A stretch of DNA of 64,000 nucleotides, taken from positions 1 to 64,000 of the forward strand of contig DASVNH010000241.1 of the NCBI GenBank assembly GCA_036383955.1, given 5' to 3'. This DNA is from JACQFK01 sp036383955. GTDB lineage: Bacteria; Planctomycetota; MHYJ01; JACPRB01. Shown one piece after another: positions 55,363 through 63,416 of the stretch. The first letter of the stretch is position 1; each line of letters begins with the position of its first letter. The notes under the pieces were generated by a model. The model was not told where the DNA came from. It did no database searches and saw only the letters and a list, made by a program, of their open reading frames with translations. Position numbers and translations under genes: made by a program.

Positions 55363-57102
55363 ATGGCGCGCAAGGACGATCCTCGGATGGATCTGCTCCT
55401 GGGGCGTGTGGCCCTGGAGCGGGGCCTCATTTCCGAGGCCCAGCTGCGCGACGCCCTGTCGGAGCGCGCGCTCAGCGTCGCCCGGGGGCGCAAGGTGCCG
55501 CGGCCCATCGGCGCCATCCTCGCCGCCAAGAAGCAGCTGAGCGACGCCCAGGTCGTCGAGCTCACTCGCGAGATCGAGGGCCGGATCGAGAAAGAGGCGG
55601 AGGGCCGGCGGAAGGACGCCTTCCTCGGGCAGATCCTCATCGACGCCGACCTCGTCGCGCCCAAGCATGTCGAGGACTGCCTCTTCGACCAGGCCGAGCG
55701 CTGGAAGGAAGGGGAGACCCCGCTGCCGCGGCTCGGCGACCTCCTCGTCCTCAAGGGCTACGCGACGCGCGAGGACGTCGCCCAGGCCCTCGCGCTCCAG
55801 AAGTCCATGGTCCAGGTCTGCGCGAAATGCCGGCGCGAATGCAGCCTGTCGGACGACGTCGACCGCTGCCCGGTCTGCGGCGGCGCGTTCAAGCCCCGCG
55901 CCGAGTCGGCCGTGATCCCGCCCAGACCGGTCGTCGCTCCCGCGGCTCCGGCGCCGGACGTCGCCACCCTCGGCCGCTACCAGCTCCGCGCCACGCTGGA
56001 AAAGAGCGACGCGGCGGTCCTGTATGATGCCCACGACGCCGAGCTCGACCGCCGCGTCTCCCTCCGGGTCCTCGAGCGGAACCGGCCGGAGGACGTCGAA
56101 CGCGCCCGCGCCGCGGCCGCCCTCAAGCATCCGAACATCGCCGCCATCTACGACTCGGGGCTGCTCGACGGCCGGCCCTATGTGGCGGCGGAGCGCGTGG
56201 AGGGCCGCTCGCTGGGCGAGCTGAGGAAGTCGGGAGCCCTCAAGGCGCGGCAGGAGATCCGGGCGCTGCGGGACGTCGCCCTCGCGCTCGACCACGCCCA
56301 CCAGCGGGGGCTGGTCCACCGCGACCTGAATCCGGAGAGCGTGCGTTTCGGCGCCCAGGACCGCCCGCTGATCGTCGATCTCTGGGCGGGCGCGGCCGCG
56401 AGTCCCGCGCACATGAGCCCCGAGCGGGCGCGCGGCGACCGCGACCTCGGGCCGGCGGCGGACGTCTGGTCCCTCGGCGTCCTTCTCTACGAGGCGCTGG
56501 CGGGCGCGCCGCCCTTCCACGGCGACACGCCGGAGTCGACGCTCTCGAAGGTGATGTGCGAATCGCCGGCGCCGCCCTCGGCGGCCGCGCCGTCGAAGGC
56601 GGGCCGCGCCGTGTATCGCCCGCTGGAGACGCTGTGCCTGCGCGCGCTGGAAAAGAAGCCGTCCCGGCGTCCGGCCTCCGCGAAGGCCTTCGCGGACGAG
56701 CTTTCGGCCTGGCTCAAGGGCGAGGCCGAAGCGGCGCCGCGGCCGAAGCGGGTCGACCGCCGGCGTCGCTGGATCGCGATCGCGGCCGGCGCGCTGGTCG
56801 GCGTCGCGGGCCTGATCGCGGCCTTCGCGCTGGCGACGAGGGAGAGCCGGACGGACCGCACGCTGCGGAAGGCGGCGGAGTACATGGCGGAGGGGCATCC
56901 CGACGCCGCCCTGCAGCTTTACGACCGGATCCTCGAGCGCGAGCCCGGGGAGCCGCGGGCCCTGACCGGGCGCGAAGCCGCCCGGGCGCGGATCGACGCG
57001 GACGAAGCGCGGGTGAAGCTCGAGGAGACCCAGGCCGAGCTCGAACGCGTGCGCCGGGACGCGGACCGCCCCCGCCGTCCCGAGGCCCAGGCCCGCGACT
57101 GA
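55363..57102 (+). CDS. Membrane-anchored pseudokinase with MshEN-like motifs and zinc ribbon
   Basis: 579 residues. N-terminus (~1-150): four MshEN-like motifs (LLGRVALERGLISEAQLRDA; FLGQILIDADLVAPKHVED; RLGDLLVLKGYATREDVAQA). Zinc ribbon CAKC...CPVC (~152-172). Kinase-like domain (~203-450) with all key sites lost: the glycine loop is LEKSDAAVLY, the VAIK lysine is Arg (RVSLRVLERN), the catalytic loop is HRDLNPES (Lys and Asn lost), and DFG is DLW (VDLWAGAA). The APE-like SPERARGD and VWSLGVLLYEALAGAPPF remain. A membrane helix follows (~466-490, WIAIAAGALVGVAGLIAAFAL), then a TPR-like and coiled-coil tail (DAALQLYDRILEREPGEPRAL). Likely a scaffold or sensor in the kinase network. Confidence 0.85.
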   Translation: MARKDDPRMDLLLGRVALERGLISEAQLRDALSERALSVARGRKVPRPIGAILAAKKQLSDAQVVELTREIEGRIEKEAEGRRKDAFLGQILIDADLVAPKHVEDCLFDQAERWKEGETPLPRLGDLLVLKGYATREDVAQALALQKSMVQVCAKCRRECSLSDDVDRCPVCGGAFKPRAESAVIPPRPVVAPAAPAPDVATLGRYQLRATLEKSDAAVLYDAHDAELDRRVSLRVLERNRPEDVERARAAAALKHPNIAAIYDSGLLDGRPYVAAERVEGRSLGELRKSGALKARQEIRALRDVALALDHAHQRGLVHRDLNPESVRFGAQDRPLIVDLWAGAAASPAHMSPERARGDRDLGPAADVWSLGVLLYEALAGAPPFHGDTPESTLSKVMCESPAPPSAAAPSKAGRAVYRPLETLCLRALEKKPSRRPASAKAFADELSAWLKGEAEAAPRPKRVDRRRRWIAIAAGALVGVAGLIAAFALATRESRTDRTLRKAAEYMAEGHPDAALQLYDRILEREPGEPRALTGREAARARIDADEARVKLEETQAELERVRRDADRPRRPEAQARD

Positions 57103-57117
57103 AAACCGGACCCGGAC

Positions 57118-57137
57118 CCGGAACCGACCTGTTCCGG
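57118..57137. terminator. Short hairpin between convergent pseudokinase and peroxidase genes
   Basis: CCGGAAC (57118-57124) and GTTCCGG (57131-57137) pair around a 6-nt loop; upstream ACCGGACCC units repeat every 6 nt. The peroxidase stop begins at the next base. Confidence 0.55.
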
Positions 57138-58142
57138 TTATTGCGGGAGGACCGGGATGACGGCCGCCCGCGGGTCCCGCTTGTCGCCCGTCAGCGCGTG
57201 GAGGAAGAGCTCGAGGTCCTTCTTCTCGGCCTCGTCGAGCTTGAAGGGCAGCATGAAGATCGACATCTTCGGGTGCTTCTCTTTCTCGCCCACGACCTTC
57301 TCGTAATGGTCGATCACCTCGCGCAGGGTCTTGAGCGAGCCGTCGTGCATGTAGGGCGCCGTCAGCGCCGCGTTCCGGATCGTCGGCGTGCGGAAGGCGC
57401 CGGTCTCTTTCTCGTCCTTCGAGACGGCGACGCGGCCCTGGTCGTCGCCCGGCAGCCCGATGTTGTGGTAGCGCTTGTCCATGAAGGCCGGGCCCGAGTG
57501 GCAGACGGCGCAGCGCGCCTTGCCGGTGAAGAGCTCGAAGCCCCGCTTCTGCGCGTCCGTCATCGCCTTGTCGTCGCCGCGCGCCCAGCGGTCGAAGGGG
57601 GAGTCGAGGTCCACCACCGTCCGCTCGAACGCGGCGATCGCCATCGCGATCCGGTCGAACGTCACCTCGCCGCCGAAGACCTCGTTGAAGCGCTTCGCGT
57701 AGCCGGGGATCCCGGCGACGGTGGACGTCGCCTTCTCCGCCGACCCGCCCATCTCGGCCGCGCTCTGGATCGGACCCTTGGCCTGATCCTCGAGCGTCGC
57801 CGCCCGGCCGTCCCAGAACTGCGTCTCGTAGTACGCCGCGTTCAGGACCGAGGGCGACGAGCGGCCCAGCTTCGCGCCGTTGATGCCGACGCCCTTCGCC
57901 AGGCCGTCGGCCCAGCCGAGCGCGGGGTTGTGGCAGGTCGCGCAGGAGATCGTCCCGTTGCCCGAGAGCCGCGGATCGTAGTAGAGCATCCGCCCCAGCT
58001 CGACCTTCGCGTCGCTCATCGCGTTGTCCTTCGGCACGGGCGGCGCCGGCAGCGGCCCGAGGAAGGCGGGCAGGTCGCGGGACTCCTGCTTCTGCTGGGG
58101 GGCCGCCGCCAGCAGCAGCAGGGCGAGGGGGGCGAAGCGCAT
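57138..58142 (-). CDS. Di-haem cytochrome c peroxidase (MauG/CcpA type)
   Basis: 334 residues with signal MRFAPLALLLLAAAPQQ. Two haem sites: ISCATCHNPALGWADG (~68) and ARCAVCHSGPAFMDKRYHN (~210), plus LGRMLYYDPRLSGNGT, LNAAYYETQFWDGRAATLEDQA (active-site region) and FRTPTIRNAALTAPYMHDGSLKTLREVIDHY, all diagnostic of bacterial di-haem peroxidases. It reduces hydrogen peroxide in the periplasm using cytochrome c. Divergent from the selenoperoxiredoxin with 69 bp between; the pair looks like a peroxide-defence unit. GGAGACAGC precedes ATG 58142. Confidence 0.93.
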   Translation of the reverse strand: MRFAPLALLLLAAAPQQKQESRDLPAFLGPLPAPPVPKDNAMSDAKVELGRMLYYDPRLSGNGTISCATCHNPALGWADGLAKGVGINGAKLGRSSPSVLNAAYYETQFWDGRAATLEDQAKGPIQSAAEMGGSAEKATSTVAGIPGYAKRFNEVFGGEVTFDRIAMAIAAFERTVVDLDSPFDRWARGDDKAMTDAQKRGFELFTGKARCAVCHSGPAFMDKRYHNIGLPGDDQGRVAVSKDEKETGAFRTPTIRNAALTAPYMHDGSLKTLREVIDHYEKVVGEKEKHPKMSIFMLPFKLDEAEKKDLELFLHALTGDKRDPRAAVIPVLPQ

Positions 58143-58175
58143 GCTGTCTCCTTCGTTGGGTGGACCGACATCCTA

Positions 58176-58204
58176 TTCAACGCTCCGGCCGGACGGAATA
58201 TAAT
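58176..58204 (+). promoter_or_regulatory. Candidate promoter of the selenoperoxiredoxin gene
   Basis: TATAAT (58199-58204) ends 7 nt before ATG 58212, with TTCAAC (58176-58181) 17 nt upstream as a weak -35. The mRNA would be leaderless or nearly so. Confidence 0.45.
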
Positions 58205-58211
58205 CCGCGCC

Positions 58212-58763
58212 ATGGCAGACGACTTCTTCCGCCTCCCGGCCGGCCTGCCCGTCCCCGTCCAGGACGGCGCCTGCGATCATCTGCCCGGGAAATCCCTGCC
58301 GCGGCTGTCGCTCCCCTCGACGTCCGGCGGACGCGTGGAGCTCGACGCCCCCGGCCGCGCGATCTACTTCGTCTATCCGCGGACCGGAGTGCCCGGCCAG
58401 CCGACGCCCGAGGGCTGGAACGACATCCCCGGCGCGCGCGGCTGAACGCCCCAGTGCGCGGGCTTCGGGACCGAAGCCTCCAGATTCGCGCGCCTGGGCT
58501 GGACGATCTACGGCCTGAGCTCCCAGGAGACGGCCGTCCAGAAGGAGGTCGTCGACCGCCTCGGCCTCCCCTACGAGATCCTCTCCGACCGCGAGTTCGC
58601 GCTGGCCGACGCGCTCGCGCTGCCGACTTTCGTCTTCCAGGGGGTGAAGCTGCACACGCGGCTTGTCCTCGCGGTGGAGGCGGGTCGGATCGTGAAGGTC
58701 TTCTATCCCGTCTTTCCGCCCGACCGGAGCGCCGCGGACGTCCTCGCCTGGCTGGAGCGCTAG
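58212..58763 (+). CDS. Peroxiredoxin-family selenoprotein (in-frame UGA = Sec at codon 78)
   Basis: 183 residues if TGA 58443-58445 is decoded. Before it: FFRLPAGLPVPVQDGACDHLPGKSLPRL, RAIYFVYPRTGVPGQP, WNDIPGARG. After it: TPQCAGFGTEASRFARLGWTIYGLSSQ, PYEILSDREFALADAL, LPTFVFQGVKLHTRLVLAVEAGRI. In typical PrxQ/AhpC-like proteins the peroxidatic site reads PGARGCTPQ, so UGA replaces the peroxidatic Cys; Cys82 may be the resolving residue. No signal peptide: cytoplasmic peroxide reduction. Reading frame and family similarity continue past the TGA to TAG 58761. A SECIS-like hairpin follows. The stop shares CTAG with the convergent PA14 gene. Confidence 0.88.
58443..58500 (+). promoter_or_regulatory. 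Candidate bacterial SECIS element of the selenoperoxiredoxin
   Basis: UGA is 58443-58445. GGCTTC (58461-58466) pairs with GAAGCC (58473-58478); the loop GGGACC starts at +22 with GG. A lower stem can form between CCCAG-TGCGCG (58450-58460) and CGCGCG-CCTGGG (to ~58498), giving an extended hairpin. Confidence 0.75.
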
Positions 58764-59785
58764 CGGAACAGGGCGGCGGGCGGGATCTTCTGCCGCGGCA
58801 GCTCGGGGCCTTCCCAGTAGACCTCGAGCACCGTGTTCCCGCCCTCCTGGAAATACGTCAGCGCGATCGCGTGCTTGCCGGGCTTCAGCGCGATCTGGCC
58901 GGCCATCTCGACGGCCCCATGGTGGTGGTCGTTGTTCACCACCTCCAGGTTGCCGATGTAGAGCTTCGAGCCGTCGTTCGACAGCGTCCGGAACGTGTAG
59001 ACGCCCTCCCGCGGGACGTCGAGATACCCGCTGAACCGCAGCCCGAAGTGCGTCTCGCGCCCGCGGTGGACGTTGGAAAACTCGGCCGTCGCGCCGCTCT
59101 TGACGGGCTTGAGGGCCTTGAAGTCGGGGAGCGACGTCCATTGCCCTTCGTAGTAGTCGAAGGCGAGGCCGGCGGACGTCGACGCCGGATTCTCCGGCGC
59201 TCGGGGCTTCAGGGCGCCGCGGGCGAACGGCGCGGGGAGGGCGGCTTCGTCGGCGACGGCCTCCAGCGGCGCGGGGAGGGCCTTGAGCGTGGCGGCGTCC
59301 ATCGGGGGGATCTTGGCGTTCGGCTCGGGCGCCTTGGCCTTGCCGGCGAGGACGCGGCCCACGAGGTCGGCGAGCTCGGGCGCGGGGCCGACGAACGTCC
59401 GGTTCATGCGGATCTCGATGTGGGTGAACGTCCACCAGGCCTTCTCGGGCGGCGCGCCGGCGTCGCCGTAGAGCTGGAAGAAGAAGCGGTTGAGGTAGAC
59501 CTCGGCCTGGCGGCCCGCGTTGTAGAAGATCAGCGCGGGGGCGCCCACGACGAGATGCTTGCGGATGGCGTCGGGGTGAAAGGCCTGGCCGCCGCTGAAG
59601 TTCATGCGGATGACCGCGTAGGCGCAGGAGCCCTTCAGCGAGCGCGTCACCTTCATGAAGGCGACGTGGTTCGTGGCGTCGACCTTGTCGATCACGCCCT
59701 CGGCGATCACCTCGGACTCGTTGAGGACCTGCTGAAGGGGATAGATCGCCTCGACGTAAGGCAGGCAGAACAGCAGCAGGGCCAC
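58760..59785 (-). CDS. Exported protein with C-terminal PA14 domain
   Basis: 341 residues from GTG 59785, preceded by GGAGGCGAC. Signal-like VALLLFCLPYVEAIYP; residues ~15-185 (LNESEVIAEGVIDKVDATNHVAFMKVTRSLKG, VVGAPALIFYNAGRQAEVYLNRFFFQLYG) are conserved-looking but unknown. Residues ~215-338 form a PA14-like beta-barrel (YYEGQWTSLPDFKAL, GLRFSGYLDVPREGVYTFRTLSNDGSKLYIGN, AVEMAGQIALKPGKHAIALTYFQEGGNTVLEVYWEGP). PA14 binds carbohydrate or protein outside the cell. Second gene after the YdjY-like gene (11-nt gap). Confidence 0.83.
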   Translation of the reverse strand: MALLLFCLPYVEAIYPLQQVLNESEVIAEGVIDKVDATNHVAFMKVTRSLKGSCAYAVIRMNFSGGQAFHPDAIRKHLVVGAPALIFYNAGRQAEVYLNRFFFQLYGDAGAPPEKAWWTFTHIEIRMNRTFVGPAPELADLVGRVLAGKAKAPEPNAKIPPMDAATLKALPAPLEAVADEAALPAPFARGALKPRAPENPASTSAGLAFDYYEGQWTSLPDFKALKPVKSGATAEFSNVHRGRETHFGLRFSGYLDVPREGVYTFRTLSNDGSKLYIGNLEVVNNDHHHGAVEMAGQIALKPGKHAIALTYFQEGGNTVLEVYWEGPELPRQKIPPAALFR

Positions 59786-59796
59786 GGCGTCGCCTC

Positions 59797-60411
59797 CTAC
59801 CGGACCGCTTCGAAGATGACCTTCACGGGCGTGCCTTCCTTGGGCAGCAGCTCCTTGTTCGCCTTGTAGCGGTTGCCGTCGGCGGAGGCCGTCGGGTTCG
59901 TCGCCAGCACCGTCGGGTCCGAGTGGTGCAGCGCGACCAGGTTCTTGGCGACCAGCACCAGGAGGTCCTGGCGCTCGAGGTCGGGGATGAAGCCCTTCTT
60001 CGACCCCGTGAAGATCCAGTCCGCGGCCCCCATCGGCTTGCCCGTCGTGGTGTCGAGCACGAACGCGCCGATCGGCTCCTTGCGGGCCTTGTCGCCGTCC
60101 TTCCACTCCACGAAGATCCGCAGCTTGCCGCCCTCGGGAGGGAGCTTCTTCTCGTCCTCCTCGCGCGCGGGCCTGCCGGGCGCGGCGCCCAGCTTCTTCA
60201 GGCCCTCGTAGAGGGCCATCGGATCGACGGCCGACTCGAACACGCTCTCGTAGGCCTTGCCGCCCTTGTTGACCAGGACGTACTCGATCGCGCCCTTGAG
60301 CTGGGCGTAGACCTCCGGCTTGAGCGTCACCGCGCCGAACGACACCGTCGTGCCGTCGACCGCCGGCTTTTCCAGCGCCTGCAGAGCCAGTCCCAGCAGA
60401 ACCGCGATCAT
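59797..60411 (-). CDS. YdjY-domain protein
   Basis: 204 residues with signal MIAVLLGLALQALE. The pattern YVLVNKGGKAYESVFESAVDPMALYEGLKKLGAAPGRP, LRIFVEWKDGDKARKEP, MGAADWIFTGSKK and an NLVALHHSDPTVLATNP segment is what I know as the YdjY domain, found in ferredoxin-like exported proteins of Planctomycetota. No Fe-S Cys cluster is present here. Function unknown. First gene of a two-gene operon with the PA14 protein. Confidence 0.75.
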   Translation of the reverse strand: MIAVLLGLALQALEKPAVDGTTVSFGAVTLKPEVYAQLKGAIEYVLVNKGGKAYESVFESAVDPMALYEGLKKLGAAPGRPAREEDEKKLPPEGGKLRIFVEWKDGDKARKEPIGAFVLDTTTGKPMGAADWIFTGSKKGFIPDLERQDLLVLVAKNLVALHHSDPTVLATNPTASADGNRYKANKELLPKEGTPVKVIFEAVR

Positions 60412-60459
60412 GCCTTGCCCTCGCGACGAGCGACCTTCACGCCCCCCTCCGGGAAATCT

Positions 60460-60478
60460 GTGCCTCGGGAAGGGGCAC
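60460..60478 (-). terminator. Hairpin downstream of the lipoprotein gene
   Basis: On the minus strand GTGCCCC-TTCCC-GAGGCAC, a 7-bp stem with one G-T pair, followed by AGATTT. It lies in the 78-bp gap before the YdjY-like gene. Confidence 0.5.
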
Positions 60479-60489
60479 CGTTACCGGGG

Positions 60490-61458
60490 CTATTTCAGGC
60501 CCTCGAGGAGCTTCTTCGCTTCCTGGGCGGCCTTCGCCTTCGGGTAGTCCTTGAGAACGGACTCCAAGGTTGCGCGGGCTTTGGCCTCCCGGCCCTGTCT
60601 GATCTGTTCGCGCGCGATCTTGATCTGGGCCTCGATGAAGAGGCGGTCGACTTCGTCGTCCGTCAGATCGTTGAGGTCGCCACCGACTCCCGGCACGATG
60701 CCCGTCGCTTTGACCTCCGCCAGCTCCGCCTTCCAAGCCGCCAGCCGCTCCGCGTCGACCTTCGCGTCGGTCCAGACGACGCGCAATTCCGAAGCGGCCG
60801 TGATCTCCTTCGCGCGCCGCGCCTCGTCGCTCTCCGGGTCCCCCAGGTAGCGGTTCATGAGCTCGTTGTCGACCGCGACGGCGGCCGCGGATCCCTCTTT
60901 GGACGTGAAGCCCCACGTGTCGGTGACGGAGCCCGGAACGACGACGCGCACGGTGATCCGCATGCCCTGGGTTTCGGCCGCGAAACGGGCCCGCTCGACT
61001 CTCAACCTCTCGATGGCGTCGGGTCCGAGGATCCGAAGGTATTTCGCTTCGACGTCCCGAAAGGGATTGTTCAAGGTCAGGGAGTTGGACGTCGCGCGCA
61101 GATAGTACTTCTGGTCGAAAAAGCCCTCTTTGGACCCGGGGATGCGGACCTTATTGGCGTCGTCGAAATAACCGATCGCGGAGCCGCGTTCCCAGGCGCC
61201 GTCATCGGTGACGGGGCCGGGCTTCAGGGCCACGATGCCTTCGGCTTTGTGGAAGAACAATCCGACCTCCGGCAGGCCCGAGGCGGGCGGGGTTCTCCCC
61301 GCCGCCCGCGCTTTCTGGTCCAAGACCGCGCGGTACGCCTTGCTGGAGGCCATGCGGAGCTCGATCTTGCCGCTTCCGTCGGGGAAGAGCGTGACGATCT
61401 CTTCGATCTGGAGGCAGCCGCCGAGGCCGGACGCGAGGAGCAGGGCCGCGCCGCGCAT
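60490..61458 (-). CDS. Lipoprotein with C-terminal TPR-like tail
   Basis: 322 residues from ATG 61458, which has GGAGG 6 nt upstream; an earlier in-frame ATG at 61515 overlaps the previous stop but lacks such a site. Lipobox LLLASGLGGCLQIEEIVTLFPDGSGKIELRMASS: this start is typical of LppM-like lipoproteins with a beta-rich membrane-proximal domain. Residues ~265-322 (LTDDEVDRLFIEAQIKIAREQIRQG, LKDYPKAKAAQEAKKLLEGL) match the tail of the selenothioredoxin at 236-1282. Role unknown. Probably co-transcribed with the phosphodiesterase upstream. Confidence 0.75.
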   Translation of the reverse strand: MRGAALLLASGLGGCLQIEEIVTLFPDGSGKIELRMASSKAYRAVLDQKARAAGRTPPASGLPEVGLFFHKAEGIVALKPGPVTDDGAWERGSAIGYFDDANKVRIPGSKEGFFDQKYYLRATSNSLTLNNPFRDVEAKYLRILGPDAIERLRVERARFAAETQGMRITVRVVVPGSVTDTWGFTSKEGSAAAVAVDNELMNRYLGDPESDEARRAKEITAASELRVVWTDAKVDAERLAAWKAELAEVKATGIVPGVGGDLNDLTDDEVDRLFIEAQIKIAREQIRQGREAKARATLESVLKDYPKAKAAQEAKKLLEGLK

Positions 61459-61511
61459 GAGGAACCTCCGGGAAAATCCTGGTCTCCGGACGTGTTGACG
61501 AAAGGACCGCG

Positions 61512-62606
61512 TCATTTCGACAACACTTCGAGGACCGGCCGGCCGTCGATGCCCTCGGGGTAGCCGAGGCCGATGAAGGCGAGGGCGGTGGGCGCCGTGT
61601 CGTAGGTGCGGACGATCCGGTCGATCTTGAGCCCCGCCGGCACGCCCGGGCCCACGCAGATCCAGGGGATGGTCACGTTCTCGACCTTGTTCGGCTCGAA
61701 GATCCGGTAGTGCCCCTTGCCGCTCCCGCCGTGGTCCGCGGTGACGATGACCGCCGTGGTCTCCGCCTGGCCGCTGTCGCGGATCGCGTCGAGGATGCGC
61801 CCGACCGCCCGGTCCGCCTTGCGGACGGCGTCGAGGTAATCCAGGCCCATCCAGCCTTTGCCGTGCCCGGCGCCGTCCGCTTCGCGGACATGCACGAACG
61901 TCATCGCCCAGCCCCCCTGGGGCCATTCCTTCTCGAAGGCGCGGCCGATGTTTTCCGCCGACGTCCGATGCTCCGGGGCCTTCGCGGGCGCCGGCGTTCC
62001 CGGAGGCGGCGCCTCCGGATCCGGCAAGGCCTTCTGACCCGCCGCGATCCTCTTGTCGTTCTCGTCGTAGAACCGCTGCCGCCGCTCGACCCACTCAATA
62101 TCGTTGTAGTCTTCCAGCTTCGGGACCTTGCCGGGGATCACGTTGCCCCAGATCCACGTCACCGCCTGGGGATGGGCGAGGTAGTGGAACTTGTCCTTCG
62201 AGAAGAACATCGCGGTCGACATCCCCGCCTGCGCCGTCACCGAGAAGACCGACGGATGCCCGAAATGGCCGGGCCGGTAGTTGTTCCACGACACTCCGTG
62301 CCGCCGGTAGTCGAGCCCCGACAGCATCGCCGTGTGGCTCGGCAGCGTGATGGACGGCCGGATCGTCTCCGCCTTCTCGCAGTAGGCTCCGCGGCGGATC
62401 ATCCCCAGCAGCGCGGGCGCCGGCGCCGCCTCGATCGCGTCGGGGCGGAGGCCGTCGATCGAAATCACCACCACCCGCTTCGCCTTCGCGGCGGCCGGCC
62501 GGGCCGTGAGCGCCGGCGGGGTCAGCTCGGGAGTGACGCCGGTCTCGGGCGTGAGCTCGCAGGCTGCGAGCGCGAGGAAAACGAGCGCGAAGAGTCGGCG
62601 CATCAT
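61512..62606 (-). CDS. Alkaline-phosphatase-superfamily phosphodiesterase (NPP-like) lipoprotein
   Basis: 364 residues with lipobox LVFLALAACELTP. The metal site VVVISIDGLRPDAIEAAPAP, nucleophile region IRPSITLPSHTAMLSGLDYRRHGVSWN (Thr/Ser plus HTAML), FVHVREADGAGHGKGWMG and AVIVTADHGGSGKGHY (DHG) define the nucleotide pyrophosphatase/phosphodiesterase branch. It should hydrolyse phosphodiesters outside the membrane. Its TGA overlaps an ATG of the following frame. Confidence 0.9.
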   Translation of the reverse strand: MMRRLFALVFLALAACELTPETGVTPELTPPALTARPAAAKAKRVVVISIDGLRPDAIEAAPAPALLGMIRRGAYCEKAETIRPSITLPSHTAMLSGLDYRRHGVSWNNYRPGHFGHPSVFSVTAQAGMSTAMFFSKDKFHYLAHPQAVTWIWGNVIPGKVPKLEDYNDIEWVERRQRFYDENDKRIAAGQKALPDPEAPPPGTPAPAKAPEHRTSAENIGRAFEKEWPQGGWAMTFVHVREADGAGHGKGWMGLDYLDAVRKADRAVGRILDAIRDSGQAETTAVIVTADHGGSGKGHYRIFEPNKVENVTIPWICVGPGVPAGLKIDRIVRTYDTAPTALAFIGLGYPEGIDGRPVLEVLSK

Positions 62607-62624
62607 GCGGGGAATGATAGCAGA

Positions 62625-63416
62625 CTATTGAACTTTCATCACGCGACGGAGGAGCAGCGCGACGACCATGGCGGCGACCAGGTAGAGGCCGCCCCACTGC
62701 AGCCAGAGGTTCCACCAGGCCGAGGGCACGCTGTCGGCCAGCTTGAGCTCGACGGCCTGCAGGCGGTCCTGCCGCGGGGACGCCGCGCCGAAGACCGTCA
62801 CGAGGTCGGGCGGCCGCGAGCCGGGCACGCGGACCTCGTAGGTCCGCCCTCCGTGCCGGATCCGCAGCGTCCGCTCCCCCCCGCCCAGGGCCTTCACCGT
62901 CCACGCCGCCTGCTTGCCGAGGGCGCCGTCGGGGACCGCCGCCGCGGCGATCGCGGGCCCTTCGACGGCGAAGCCGTCGCCCGGCACCACGTGCGCCCAG
63001 CCTTCCGCGGCGTCCTCGAAGTGCGCCACCACCTTCAGCGGCTCGTTCGGCCGCGGCGGCAGGTAGGCGAGCCGCGCGCCCGCCCAGAGCCCCACGACGC
63101 CGATGATCGGCACCGTCCAGAGCGCGGGCTTCAGCGCGGCCCACATGTACTTGCCGCCGATCCGGCCGGACAGGCCCTGCAGGCGCCGCGCGCCCTCGGG
63201 ATCCCTCTTCGCGGCCTTCATCCGCGCCTTGAGGATCTTCAGGTCCGCCTTGCAGCGCCCCAGGAGATCCTGGTCGCTCGCGTACTTCTGGAAGAGGATC
63301 ACCGCCAGGCCCGACAGCACGCCGACGATCGTCAGCGCCCCCGTCGCGCCGAAGAACGCGGTCCATCCGAACAGGAGGTCGCAGCCGGCGTACAGGACGT
63401 CGAGGACCGCCGTCAT
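62625..63416 (-). CDS. EMC3/TMCO1-like (DUF106-type) membrane protein
   Basis: 263 residues with three hydrophobic segments: FFGATGALTIVGVLSGLAVILF (~20-43), ALKPALWTVPIIGVVGLWAGARLAYL (~95-120) and WWNLWLQWGGLYLVAAMVVALLLRRV (~235-260). Between the first two is a charged coiled-coil (LGRCKADLKILKARMKAAKRDPEGARRLQGLSGRI), the hallmark of YidC-superfamily EMC3/TMCO1/Get1 proteins (archaeal DUF106). A ~110-residue beta-rich domain is inserted before the last helix (HFEDAAEGWAHVVPGDG, LRIRHGGRTYEVRVPGSR). Assignment rests on topology and general pattern, not on specific residues. It overlaps the PEP-utilising gene by 4 nt. Confidence 0.6.
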   Translation of the reverse strand: MTAVLDVLYAGCDLLFGWTAFFGATGALTIVGVLSGLAVILFQKYASDQDLLGRCKADLKILKARMKAAKRDPEGARRLQGLSGRIGGKYMWAALKPALWTVPIIGVVGLWAGARLAYLPPRPNEPLKVVAHFEDAAEGWAHVVPGDGFAVEGPAIAAAAVPDGALGKQAAWTVKALGGGERTLRIRHGGRTYEVRVPGSRPPDLVTVFGAASPRQDRLQAVELKLADSVPSAWWNLWLQWGGLYLVAAMVVALLLRRVMKVQ

